The notes beneath the pieces are model-generated. The model was not told the DNA's origin. It searched no databases and saw only the letters and a list, made by a program, of their open reading frames with translations. From Cubamyces lactineus (Eukaryota > Basidiomycota > Agaricomycetes > Polyporales > Polyporaceae), in assembly GCA_022376465.1 (NCBI GenBank), contig JACDTU010000007.1, positions 992,001-1,056,000 on the forward strand: a stretch of 64,000 nucleotides of DNA, given 5' to 3'. A program made the translations under genes and the position numbers. Below are positions 54,259-64,000 of this stretch, in pieces (positions within the stretch are counted from its first letter, which is position 1; the number at the start of each line of letters is the position of its first letter).

Positions 54259-56375
54259 ATGCTTTCTGCCCTTTCGTCATCCCAGCACCCGCCACACATG
54301 CTCTATAACGCGCCCTCTTGCTCCTACAACCGCCCTCCTTCCATTCTTTCCGGGGGGCAGCACGTTAGCCAACATTCCGCCGGGATGCACGGAAAGTCCC
54401 CAATCGTGTCTGGTGTGCCCGCTTCCTTGTTCCAGACTCTATCCGAGTAGCGGCTCATATTCTTCCGTCGTGCCCTAGCTTCCTATGACGCTGCTGGACC
54501 TTTAAGAAGGCCAGGCTGCATCGTATCGCCAGGCCAAATGTTCCGCGTATACGGCTACAGCCCTACGGAGGGCCCTGCGGGCGCATCCATCGTCGTCAAT
54601 GTCCACTTCAACCTCGTCAGCACCGAGACGACATTCCTACGGATTGTCGTCGGCCACCGCGCACTCAGCACCACCGTACGGCAGTCTCAGGACCGTCGGT
54701 ACGGTGAGTGGGAGCTGGAGGCGGTCATTCCGGAGCTCGAGACTGCGTTGCCCGGGACGTCCTCACCATCCGCCACAGTCCCGCTCACGGTGCAGGCCCT
54801 CAACGGCTCGAACGAAACGCTCGACTCGGTCACTTTCGGCAAATTCACGTACTCTAACCGACGTACGTATTTGTCGTCGCTCCGTCGCTGCGCCATCACT
54901 GACTGATACCCGAATAGGCGTCGCCCCATCCCCGCTGTTGCTTTGCAAGGGGGAGGCCGCCGACGACTTTGGGTTCGCGCGTGGCTCATCAGTTCCGAAC
55001 ACACCGGACGCTAGGCCCTCGGGCTCGCCACTCCCGCCTGTTACGCGCAAGTCCACGCGCCCCACGCCAGGTAGCGGCACGGCTCGCGCACGGGCACTCA
55101 ACGCCACGATGACCTCCAAGGACGCGCAGTCCGCGCGTGGCCAGCTCAAGAAACAGTCGCTCATCCGCGCGCGACGGTCTGGCTCTGATGACGATGATGC
55201 CGACAACGCGTACAGGGCCGTCCTTCAGATCGAGACCCCTCTGGACACCGTGGCTGAGCTCCGAGACTGGGACTCTGACGAGAAGCGCATCGGTCGTCGT
55301 CTGGTCCGCTTCTCCCGTGTACAGGAAGGCTGCACCTTGCGGGTGTCCTGCGAGGCTATCAAGCCCTCGGAGTACACCGATGGCGACACCGTCGTCTCGT
55401 GCATCTATCGGCCCGTTGATGCCACCGGTCCTGGCGATGCCCCCGTCTCGAAATGCTGTATCACGTCGGTCGACATCATCTTCCTGCTCGAGTGCCTCGT
55501 GGGCGACATCTTCAACATCGAGGAGAAGAACCGGATCCGTCGAAACCTCGAGGGTTTCCGGCCCAAGACCGTGTCCAAGAACAAGGTTGGCACGGAGGAG
55601 TTCTTCCAGAAGATCATGGACTTCCCCGCGCCGAAGCCTCGGAACATCGAGAAGGACGTGAAGGTGTTTGACTGGGCGGTGTTGCCCCAGGCACTCGATA
55701 AGATTATTTCGAAATACGTAAGTTCCGCCTCGCCGTTGCTTCCTCTCCCTGGTGATCAGCTGCTTACGTTGCTTTTAGACTCTGTACCCTGCTGCGAAGA
55801 AGCAGGACAGCGAGGCGAGCTCACCCGAAGGGTCGTCCACGCCCATGACAATGTCGCCCAACATGTCGCAGTCCTCCAACGCTACCCCCTACTCTGCATC
55901 CTCCTCGCCGCAGCCGGAGCACGCCTCGTCCACGCCCCCGGCAGAGCAGTCGTACTTCTCCTTCCACCCGCCTACCTATCACCGGCCCCACTACATGCCC
56001 GGGACGTTGGACGGGCTCGACAACTCGTACGTCACCGCAACGGCGATGTCCTCAGCGGGCACCTACGACGTGCTCCTCCCCTCGCACTCTGCCACCCCCA
56101 CGCCGTCACCCCTCATCCCGACCCCCACGGACTCTCCCAACCTGTCGGCGGGCTCGTCCATGGCCCTCCAATACCCCTCCGCTACCGAGCAGTACCTCGA
56201 GCCCCCACACTCGCTGTACCAGCACTCGTTGATGGAGCACGATGCGTACGGGACCGCGGGTGTCTACTCGCTAGGCCCCAGTGCTTACGACTCGGTCGAC
56301 TACCATGGCCTGCGCGACCACGGCGTGAAGATATCCCCAGCCTCTGAGCTGCACGACTCGCATGCGTACATGTAA
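54259..56375 (+). CDS. Medusa (MedA)-like developmental regulator
   Basis: Exons: 54259-54412, 54479-54862, 54918-55717 and 55779-56375; 644 residues with consistent phases. I place the start upstream of the ATG at 54538 because the joined reading ASYDAAGPLRRPG...SPGQMFRVYGYSPTEG is continuous and family-like. An IPT-like beta region (GPAGASIVVNVHF) is followed by a basic Ser-rich linker. A highly regular domain then has CTLRVSCEAIKPSEY, CCITSVDIIFLLECLVGDIF, EEKNRIRRNLEGFRP and FPAPKPRNIEKDVKVF. This block matches what I know of fungal MedA/Medusa-type regulators of morphogenesis; the name is from memory of the family, not a search. The last about 200 residues are Ser/Pro/Thr/Tyr-rich, like an activation region. 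A nuclear role in development is inference. Confidence 0.75.
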
Positions 56376-57159
56376 AGCTACCGGAAGTCCCCCATACACG
56401 GATCGCCATACTTCCTTCCCTCCCCTCTCCCCGATAACTCTCGTCTGTCTTGCATATTCTACCCTTCCTCGACAACACGCAATTTTTGGTCTGTACATGT
56501 AGCCTTAGATCTCCGGTCTTCCCTTCGCCTTCGACCCCTCCCCATCATGAGCAGCACTCACTCCTGGTTGCCTGGCTATCATTATACCTTTGACGTACTA
56601 GGAGCGCCCCCGATGCCCGTTATTTATGATCGCTTAGTCTTTGACCCGCCATATACCGTATGTACAGCTGTTGTCGTCCGCTACATTGCGGGCTTGTACC
56701 ATGCTATTAATGCGAAAAGTGTTTTTCCAGCAATGGTTTATCGCCACGGGCGCGTGCGCAGAAAGTTCGACGAACCGCGGACGTCGATTAACGTTGGGGT
56801 CCCCCGCAGACCATTATTATGACCGAATCGAGATCCCTTCCCCGCAGTTTGACGCCGCATCTGGACCGCCCAAGGATCTTCTAGCCCACATATGCTCATA
56901 TTGCAGACTATTGCGGACGGCCGAGCAGTGGCTGTTAGTAGACTCGGAGAGCAATGGGTATTACGGATGGCTACACTGTACAACATTAGACAACAAAGAT
57001 CCAGATACATGCAGCAGCAAATGGTCCGCCGAGAAAGCAAACGATGGTATACGTTAGTAGATAACGAGCACGAGAAAGGAGAGACGATGGGAATTCCAAA
57101 CGAAACCGAAACATCGGAGAAGCATGTGCGCTCTCATCGTACGCAGCACCTTTGACAAA
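56376..57159. other. Convergent 3' flanks of the Medusa-like gene and DOCK
   Basis: 784 nt between two facing stop codons, T/C-rich at first. Plus frames at 56547-57057 look spurious. No gene seen. Confidence 0.45.
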
Positions 57160-60100
57160 TCAACCGTCCCTCCGGCCGAAGCTGAGGCTCCCGAACTTGG
57201 AGAAGCGCCCTTTGATGGAATTGATGCTGTTCAGGGTGGAAGCCGTGACGGAGGCAGCGCCGGACAGGTTTTGGGCGTGCCCGCCGTTACCAACGGTAAC
57301 CATTGAGTTGCGCGGCGACTCTTCAGATAACGAGTCGCTGCCCCCGTTGTCGCCAGGGCCTGACGAAACTCCATTGAAGCCGTGTCTGGCAAGATGCGCG
57401 AGGTGGCGCTGTAGAGGAGTCTGTTTCATCCAAGGGGCATCACCAATTGCACCGTTCTCCTGCGAGCGCGGCGACAAAGGCGAAGTGGACGCGGAGGGCG
57501 TCATCCCACCGACATGAATCGGACCAACGTTCAGTGGCTGTCGGCTATTTAGGAGGCGACGTTAGAGATACGAGCTCGAGCACGTCAAGGGCGCGGAAAT
57601 ACACGTACAGGTTCGCATAGTTCGGCGACGGCATCGCTGCCGTAGGGGGAAGCCGGGCGGACGTGGGAATGGCATCCAGAGCACGGGGTTCAGGCGAGGA
57701 GTCGACGGAGAGGCGTTGGATCTCCTCCGCGAAGTTCTTGCGGAAGAACTTCTCCAGCGTTGCGTGGAAGGCAAGCATTTCCGGTGGACAGAGCTGCCCA
57801 TGGAGCTTCAGACAACTGTCGATCATCCTCACCTGTTCACCCAGGGGTCAACATCGCGCAGTCACTGAGGCAAGTGCTACAACTCACTTGTTCGTCAATC
57901 GCTTCACGCAGCTTCTGGACTTGTTCAGTTCGCTCCGGGAACCTCTCGAGGTAGTCCTCCGACAAGAACACCTGACGGAATGCGCCGACGCCGCTGTTGA
58001 GCGGTGCATCAACCGCAGCATTCAGGCTCATAGCAAGGACGTTTGTTGAAACATGCTGGGCGGTCTTGGCAAGCGAGGAGTACTTTTGGTTAAGACCAGC
58101 GAGCTCACGAGTCCGTTGCTCGACCTCGAGTAGGGCGGTCTCTACCGGCGAAATGGACACGACGTGGACGCCGATGACGTCAGATCGTCGAAGGACAGTG
58201 GGGAAGTACTGCTCCGTGGTGAGATACGTCTTCTCAACCCAGACTTCCTCAGTGCCATCCGGAGCGATCTTGTTGACCGGCCTCGAGTAGCTGAAGAGAT
58301 TGATGTCGCTGCAAGGTAAGGAGTTAGCACGTAGGCCATATTCGGGTTGAAGCACTGAAACACCATACCTGTGCTCGTAATACGCGCGGACTTGAGGTGG
58401 TACATCGGGGTTCGTGAAAATGGGTATATCACGACGAGGTTCGGGGGTAACAGCTGTGCACTGGATATATTGGTCGCTGCCGAAACGGATATCGACGGGA
58501 GGGTCGCCCATTGTCTTCAAGAGCTGCGCTCCGGGGTGTTTATTGAGCATGCGCTCACAGAAGGCGCCGAACTTCTCCCATTCATAGCCACGGTACTATG
58601 AGAAGTGAGTCAGCGGGCGAATAGTTTCGTTAGGGGGACGAGTAAAACGCACAATGAACTGCTTGTTCCGGATGGCATCTGGGAAGCTGCCGTAGAAAGC
58701 GACTCTGAAGTAGTCAGAGTAATACCGCTGGTCGGTGATGATGTGCTCGAGCAATGCTGCGCGGTGACGCAGGATCTCAGCGAGGCGAGTGCTAAGGCAC
58801 TACATTCAGTATCAAGGCACAACAGACAAGGGGTAAATAGCACGCACTAGTTGAAGGTGATCTCGGCGTGCTTGTTCTCAAGGTCCTTGCAGATCTGATA
58901 CGCGGTCTCCCATGCCTTCCCCTTCCCTGCATCGCCACCGCATTAGCCGTGCACATCCCGAAGAATAGAGAAGAACACACCGAGATAGTCGAGAATCAAT
59001 AAGCACAGCGTCTCCTTCCGATGGAACTGCGACTGTTGAGGTAACCCGAGGTCTTCCATGGGCGGCAGGAAAGAATTGAGGTCCCATTCGTATAGGTCGG
59101 CGTGAAGCTTCAGCGTCAATGCAGCCTCTACGTAGTTCTGCGATTGCAGGTGCATCTGTCATGACACATACAGTCAGAAGGGTCTCAGTCATAAACATCG
59201 AGTTTGCTCACGTTGACCAGCTGGTGGACATATTTGATATAGATCTCGTCGCGTCCGATGCGGCGTATGAAATTCATCAACCGCAGCTATTGAATGGCGT
59301 TATAACCTGAAGCGGAAGAAGAGTATGAGAATACGTACTGTAGCCATGACGCGGTCGTCTGCAAACTCCTCGCCCTCAGGCAAAGCACGGACACTGAGGA
59401 GCAATTGAAGGAAGACGTTAACGGACTCGAGGAAGTCCATAACGCGATTTCTCAATTCCTCGTCAACGTCTGACGATTCGAACAGATGCCGCAGGTGACC
59501 GATGAAGAACGTGCGAGATATATCGTCGCCCTTGCTGTCCGACATGAACAAGACGTCCAGCTTGCTGACCAGCTCGTTCTCGATGTGTTCGAAGCCCTGA
59601 GAGACATGGTACTCCGAAATGATCATGCAGTAGAGAATTTGCACTGCATTCTCCCGCAGCTGATCGTGATGGCTGAGACACAAGTTGACGATGTGTCCGA
59701 CCAGAGGGTTGAGCGCCGCCTGGTAGTTCTGGAGTAAGGTCAGTACCGAAAACGAGCCACAGGTAGTAACAAGACACTTACCGAATACCTCGCCAAAGCG
59801 ACTTCCTCCGTCGCAGTCTCATCCGGCCAGCCAAGAGCGCTCCACAAGCGCAACAAAAGAGTTGCGCCTTCACCTCTGATGTCTCCTGCGAGACGCCAGA
59901 CAGCACGTCGTTTCTGATTCATAGGTCGGCAATGAGTCATAACGGATCGAGGAACAACCTACCTGAGGGCTAAACTCCTCGATGACCAAGTGCTCAGATG
60001 AGAGGAGCTTGAGGAGCACACAGAAGCAGTCCCTCCACAACTGCGGGTCGAACGGACGCCCGGATAGTTCGTCAGGGACAAATTCCCGCTCGAACATAGT

Positions 60101-63100
60101 TGCGATCGGGTCCATCATTTTCAAAAGGACACGATGAGCGAGAATATTGACGTTCAGCCAGTTCTTCGGGTACGCCTCGTTGTCCAGGATGGATCCAGCG
60201 ACTTTGAAGAACTGCGAAAGCAGCGAGGCGAGGCGATCGCGTCCCTCGATCTCGAGAATAGACTCCAAGAAGTTGACCAAGTGAATCTTAGGGGCAGACA
60301 AGATGAGGACTAGGATGACGATGGAGACTTCGCCCAGACCAGGGTTGAACTCGGGCTTGACATCGATAGACCCGGACGACATGCCGTTGGTCTTTGACAT
60401 TTGGGTTGCGAGAGAGAAAGGGTATGATTCAGGGAATGTAACAGGTGAGCTGTTGGTCTTTGTCGTAGATGAACGATTGCGTTCCACCGCTCGTAGAGAG
60501 GCGGGATTTTGATACTCTTGATACGAATCCAGCAGCCTGCGATACGTGTTACTCACTCGATGAACGGGTGTGCTTTGCTATGGTACTCACCTAGGCAAGA
60601 GGGAGAGCAGGTATTCAATATTATACTGCTCCTGTCTGAGGGCGTTGCGCTCTGAGACAATCGTAGGATCCACCAAGCACTGCTGCAGTTTGTCGAGCAT
60701 GATCGCGACAACAGTCACCGACAGGCGAATGCTCTCCAGCCAGGTGACACGCGCAGCGTCCTTCGCGGCTTCCGTGTCGCTCGGTTGCGTCTGCGTGTAC
60801 TCGTCGAAGCGCCCGAACTGAGGCTTAATCCAGATGCATACCGCCTCGACAAGTAGCGAACGCGACTGCGGGTTGTCGAAAAGGAAGCCCTTGACGATCT
60901 GGAGATACATGATGAGCTTCCAGATGACGATCTTGCCCTTCGTAGACGCGATAGCATTCGCGAACGTCGTCGCGATCGGCACCAGCTCGGCGATCGAGAA
61001 CACCTTGCTCAGCTCGGGCAGGATAGACGTGAAGTGCTGGAGGGCAATGGTCTGGGTACCGATGATAGACGGAGGAGACGTTGTAGCCATCATCCTGTTG
61101 ACTTCCGCCAGATGAGCACGTAGCTCGCGCTTGAACGTCGCCTCCAAATGGTCCGCAGTGGCCCCTCCACCGACGGCAAGCTCCTTCGCCTTCTGCAACT
61201 CGCGCGATCTGGCGATGAACTTGAAGATATAGTGCCAAACCTTCAGAGCCGCACGGAGCGCCGAGGCGGTATCGGTCGCGGTCGGGTCTTGCAGAAGACG
61301 ATTCATTGAGTGAATCATATGCGAAGCCGCTGACGCGCAATTGAAGTGCTTCTCAATGTATACGTCCAACACGGGCTGGAAGTTGCTGAAACGCCGGTCC
61401 TGGACGATCCCCAGCACGGTGACGAGCGCGTTGAAGACGAGGTGGTCCATCTCGCCCGACTGGTTGTTTGACGAGACAAGGATCGCGAACAGCGAGTCGA
61501 AGATGTCGCGCAGGAACTTGACGATCTCGACTTCGCCGACGAAGGTGAACTTGCTCAGAATTGTCGACAACAGTTCCTTGTCCGTCACTTGCTCCCAATT
61601 GAGCAGGCTCAGGAGCACCGAGTTCTGCGTGAACTTCGTCGAACACAGCGAGGACCTGACGACGAGACTGTCTCTCAGAGGAGGCGCGACCTTGGTCAAC
61701 TCCGGCGGGACGTAAACCTGCTCCGGGCGCTGGTTTGCGGGAAGCCACGGTGTAGCGCCCAAGTACATGTCGGCGGTAATCTGGCTGAGGCGGTCAGCTC
61801 GGTAGAGCACAAGCGTATGACTGCCATCCTCGAGGAACGCACGCCCATCGGGGAAGAGTGGGAGGTAGGCGAACGCGAACGGGCGCTCTGAGGCGTCGCT
61901 GTTGCGCCCCGATGAGCGATCGCGGGAGCTGCGCTGACGGAAGGTGAAGAATAAGTGCCACTGCTGCGCGTTCTGCAACGGGAGCTTGATCTTGACTAGC
62001 TCTCCGAAGTGGGGCTGCGTTGTTCGCTGGAAGACCATCGAGTGGAACTGCAATGTCTCAGGTTCGCCACTGCACTGGGAAATAACTCCGTCGATGGCCC
62101 GCCCATCCCGATCCCTGACCTCCATCGTCACCTGCACGTTCCCCGTCGAGGATCCAACCTGCCCGCGCGCGAAATTGGCAACGTTACGACGTGTGTTGGT
62201 GCTCTGCGATGCGGAGAAGTCGCCACTCCACAGCTTGATGTAGAGCTCGTTGCGCACATCACCGGGGAAAACGACGTCAGGGAAGCCCAGGCGAAGGGTC
62301 AGTGGAGTGTCTTGCAGCAAAGAAGAGTTCTCCCTGACGACAGTCTCCGCATCTCCATAGAAGATCTTGATGGAGACGGCAAGCATCTCAGCTCTACTGA
62401 GGCGTCAGCGACCATACCATCTATATGCCTGGGCGACTAGATGCGCACCTCGGTGACTTCTCATAATCCCTCACGTTGTGGTTCAAGATATCCTGGTGTA
62501 GCATCGCGAACGTCGTCTCGTTCGTTGGCACGTAGATGGGCATCGTGTGCTCCTTAGTAGAAGACACCTCGGCTTGCTCAGCGGCCATCGCATTGAGTTG
62601 TGTGAGTTCCAGAACCGCGCACCCAAAAGGCCTACGGAACTGCGGCGGCATGTCAGACGTCGTAGAGTTGCGGGAGTAAGAATCGCTCGATAACGGTGAG
62701 TTCCCGTAGTTGCTCGATCCGATGATAGTTCCCCTCTGATACTCCGAGATGGGCCCCATGTTACTACCCATCTTCAGCGAACCATTGCGCACGATCTTGC
62801 AGACGAGATAGATGGGATCGTTGGCATCCGACTGCACAAGATCGGTGAAAAGCGTGCGGATACGAGCAGAGGGATCTCGCGCGAGGACGCCATTATGGTT
62901 AAGGACGGCGCAGAAGTCCTCGGACACGAAGCGAGCGTCGGCTTTGTTATAAAGGGAGAAGTAGAGCTCTGCGGTCTCCCCTGGGCCGCAAGGGGAGGCG
63001 ACGAAGGCACGCACGTCAAGGAAGACGTGATAGAATTTGGCACGCTGAGGCGTCGGAGAGGATGGCGACAGAGACCCAATCAAGCGAGAGTGTCCGCGGG

Positions 63101-64000
63101 GCCGTGGCAAGTCCGGGAACGCAGAGTGCACTGAGGCAGAGAGCGGAATAGTTGCAGAGAGTGGAACGGGCGTAGGTGCTGCCGTGTAGTCGATCGAGCC
63201 ACCGTAATGCGGGATCTTGTATGGATGGTTTGGCGGAGGGGATATATCCATATGCGCGAGGGCGGCCTGCAGAGCGTACATTCGCACAGCGCTCATCCAG
63301 CTGCGTGGGTCAATCTCGCCCTCTACGTCAACATTGACCAGGCCGCCCCATGTTGGGTGGCGAACGATCACGTCTAGACCTTGCAGGAGATTGCCGGAGA
63401 CAAGACGAGCGACGCACTCGCGCCGCAGGTTGACGGTTTCCTCTGAGCTCAAGGTCTGGGAGAGCAGCTGCCGCCTTCCAAGGTGGAGCACCTCAATGTA
63501 TTCGCGGACGATATGGAAGAGGCGGTAGTCGCGCTGCGCGAGATATTGAAACATGAGAGCGTGCCATTCGCGAAGAGCGGAGGCTATCTCGTCAATGATC
63601 GGTTGTGCGGCGCCGGAGAGGGTATCGTCGCCGGAAGTAAGCGTGGGACGTGGAGGAAGGGGCTTATTGAACTGGCTTTCACTGGGTGACGCTGAACGGA
63701 TGCTGGCAGGGTAAACGGGGAGTCGGGCCCTGGTGGATGGTGCTTGGTCTGGTGGCGGTGTGAGCTTGAAGGATTTACGAGTAGCTGCATCGTTATCCTC
63801 TTCTTCCTCGCGTACGGGATCCATCTCCCGCATGGACTGTTTCCAGCTGGCGAACACCTCTTCGGAGGTGCGGCCATCAGCACCGCCGCTGTTGAGGGCG
63901 TTGAAGAGCTCGGTGAGGCGGCCTTCGGCATCCGATACCTCGTCACGGACGAATATGTGGGAAGCAGGAAAGATGCCTATGAAGACTTGCTGCAGCTCGT
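57160..64000 (-). CDS. DOCK-family Rho/Rac guanine nucleotide exchange factor (5' end outside window)
   Basis: DOCK proteins activate Rac/Cdc42 through a DHR-2 domain. The reading starts beyond 64000; the first visible residues ELQQVFIGIFPASHIFVRDE are the end of an N-terminal SH3 domain. A long helical region follows (62421-63940). The DHR-1/C2 domain lies near 61750-62390 (RNELYIKLWSGDF, FGELVKIKLPL, FAFAYLPLFPDG). Armadillo-like helices run from 59300 to 61700. The DHR-2 part is at about 57840-58800 (ISPVETALLEVEQRTRELAG, MSLNAAVDAPLNSGV). The last two exons, meeting over intron 57545-57608 (GTACGT..AATAG), add a Ser/Pro/Gly-rich tail ending SLSFGRRDG. Other introns are short; I estimate about 2,000 residues within the window. 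Fungal partners would be Rac1/Cdc42 in polarity and cytokinesis (inference). Confidence 0.9.

Noticed and set aside
54538..54906. ATG at 54538 as the start of the Medusa-like gene
   Set aside because: The frame stays open upstream to an acceptor at 54478 and joins in phase to an exon with an ATG at 54259, giving a longer and more family-like N-terminus.
1..64000. CRISPR arrays, bacterial operons, viral or toxin genes
   Set aside because: No spaced direct repeats, no ribosome-binding-site-led gene strings and no viral or toxin signatures were seen; the window is eukaryotic.

Overview
The window looks like a nuclear contig from a filamentous basidiomycete, most likely an Agaricomycete. Genes are dense and lie on both strands. 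Almost every gene is broken by many short introns (mostly 47-95 nt) with GT..AG ends. The recognisable proteins are fungal or eukaryotic: a class IV (Chs3-type) chitin synthase, an Msy1-type EF-hand MscS channel, Tlg2 syntaxin, RNA polymerase II subunit Rpb3, Ski3, Mediator subunit Med27, the Fe-S assembly factor Nar1, a LETM1-domain protein, a DOCK-family GEF and a Medusa-like regulator. The listed exon models were built by hand. Except where stated, exon lengths sum to whole codons and the splice phases agree.

Layout. 1-170: 3' end of an unidentified plus-strand gene. 1703-5393: a 1,171-residue disordered orphan. 5972-8294: NAR1. 8950-9895: a MITE-like element with terminal inverted repeats and many subterminal CCTTGAAG/CTTCAAGG motifs. 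10312-10831 (minus): a 79-residue Cys-rich protein in five exons, one only 12 nt. 11838-14420: TLG2. 15542-19112: MSY1-like channel. 19340-20943 (minus): RPB3 with a GW-rich tail. 21199-26725 (minus): two tandem UDP-glycosyltransferase paralogues with a tRNA-Asp(GTC) gene between them. 28038-30364 (minus): a protein kinase. 31413-31792 (minus): a 91-residue Cys-rich protein in three exons. 32296-33859: LETM1-like. 34169-39332 (minus): SKI3. 40180-43733 (minus): chitin synthase. 44132-46326: a CDKN3/KAP-like dual-specificity phosphatase with a long N-terminal extension. 47858-48599: an unrecognised protein, possibly truncated. 51493-52723: MED27. 54259-56375: a Medusa-like regulator. 57160-64000 (minus): a DOCK protein running off the right edge.

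The window is mainly housekeeping: transcription (Rpb3, Med27), RNA decay (Ski3), Fe-S assembly (Nar1), membrane traffic (Tlg2), mitochondria (LETM1), wall synthesis (chitin synthase), calcium/osmotic signalling (Msy1-like) and Rho-GTPase signalling (DOCK). Between these are lineage-specific pieces: the UGT pair, the kinase, two small Cys-rich proteins, the disordered orphan and the MITE. I see no gene cluster that clearly forms one new pathway. The most unusual items are the GW-repeat tail on Rpb3, the two hidden multi-exon Cys-rich microproteins, the MITE-like element and the extended KAP-like phosphatase.
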